Origin: Agrobacterium sp. AGB01
GTDB lineage: Bacteria > Pseudomonadota > Alphaproteobacteria > Rhizobiales > Rhizobiaceae
Direction: 5' to 3'
Assembly (NCBI RefSeq): GCF_014851585.1
Contig: NZ_JACVAB010000001.1
Span: 620,001-684,000 of the forward strand
DNA length: 64,000 nucleotides
Positions 63,742-64,000 of the stretch are shown piece after piece. The notes beneath the pieces were generated by a model. It made no database searches. It saw nothing but the letters and a program-made list of their open reading frames with translations, and was not told the DNA's origin. The position numbers and the translations under genes are program-made. The first letter of the stretch is position 1; every line of letters starts with the position of its first letter.

Positions 63742-64000
63742 TCAGTTGCGTGCGATAATTTCTTTGCCTTCGATCTTCATCGCAACGCCAAGCTTGCCGG
63801 TGGATCGGCGAACCAGGAAACGTGGACGACGATTTGCGAAGTAGGAATGGCGACGGCGCGGACGAAGGTCCTGCGGGCGTGGGCCGCCAATATGGTCTTC
63901 CAACGGACGGGCAACGCCATCTGCTTCAACCATCAGCATCGGAATGCGATAGGTTTCAGACCAGTTGCGCCAGTCGGCAGCAATATCACAGAGATCATGG
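63742..64000 (-). CDS. Unrecognised protein, C-terminal fragment
   Basis: The frame is open from the window end (codons reading HDLCDIAADWRNWSETYRIP) through to a TAA at 63742; about 86 residues are visible, so the gene starts outside. The visible part is basic (RPRRRHSYFANRRPRFLVRR) and ends KIEGKEIIARN. It resembles a short Hyphomicrobiales family that I think is DUF6101, but I am not sure. Convergent with ubiA. Confidence 0.7.
   Translation of the reverse strand, partial: HDLCDIAADWRNWSETYRIPMLMVEADGVARPLEDHIGGPRPQDLRPRRRHSYFANRRPRFLVRRSTGKLGVAMKIEGKEIIARN

Overview
The window is a continuous stretch of chromosomal DNA from an alphaproteobacterium of the order Hyphomicrobiales (Rhizobiales), most likely a Brucellaceae or Phyllobacteriaceae relative. 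The evidence is the gene order (DUF4170-waaA-lpxK-DUF2093-mutL, a separate F0 ATP synthase operon with b and b' subunits, the glyQ-lemA-DUF2207-glyS neighbourhood), alphaproteobacterial-style families (HPE1-like protein, PA0069-type radical SAM protein) and an alphaproteobacterial LexA box. Coding density is high. I see no rRNA, tRNA, insertion sequence, prophage or CRISPR array. The genus is inference.

Layout. 1-7.7 kb: the end of ileS, a lipoprotein, tadA, an RluB-type pseudouridine synthase with a very long repetitive tail, rsmD, a patatin-like phospholipase, pmbA and an inositol-phosphatase family gene. 7.8-13.8 kb: lipid A/Kdo genes (waaA, lpxK) with DUF4170, DUF2093, a HAD phosphatase and mutL. 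14-17.3 kb: a kinase-less PAS/receiver protein and a GGDEF-EAL protein, probably one cyclic-di-GMP signalling locus. 17.3-21.5 kb: a minus-strand sugar-acid operon (SDR dehydrogenase, dgoK, dgoA, SMP-30 lactonase) divergent from an IclR regulator, with a palindromic operator between them. 21.6-23.7 kb: a LuxR-type regulator followed by a cytosolic NasS/NrtA-like binding protein. 23.8-29.5 kb: mrp, corA, kup and a SleB-type cell-wall hydrolase. 29.7-32.5 kb: the F0 ATP synthase operon atpI-B-E-F2-F, with a promoter and a terminator.

32.7-43.7 kb: rnhB, an SPL-type radical SAM gene carrying a near-perfect SOS box, a small glycosyltransferase-like gene, moaB-ispE, a TPR lipoprotein-like exported protein, the polyprenyl synthase ispB divergent from DUF2007, a tRNA methyltransferase-like gene, an S49 protease and an acyltransferase. 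43.8-52.8 kb: glyQ and glyS, the two subunits of one enzyme, separated by lemA, an EPSP synthase and two DUF2207 genes, the second of which is a truncated paralogue. 52.8-64 kb: DUF523, a VOC protein, a chemotaxis receptor, an AT-rich gap, an HPE1-like gene, purD, tex, cfa, a MipA/OmpV outer-membrane protein, ubiA and the end of an unrecognised gene.

Most of the window is housekeeping. The parts that most deserve a second look are the LuxR/NasS-like pair without NasT, the SOS box in front of the radical SAM gene, the split glyQ/glyS locus with its hairpins and truncated DUF2207 paralogue, the kinase-less PAS/pseudo-receiver protein, the 40-codon ORF coupled to waaA, and several structured leaders (corA, ubiA, atpE-atpF2). 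Function calls rest on motif reading and memory of families; no database search was run.
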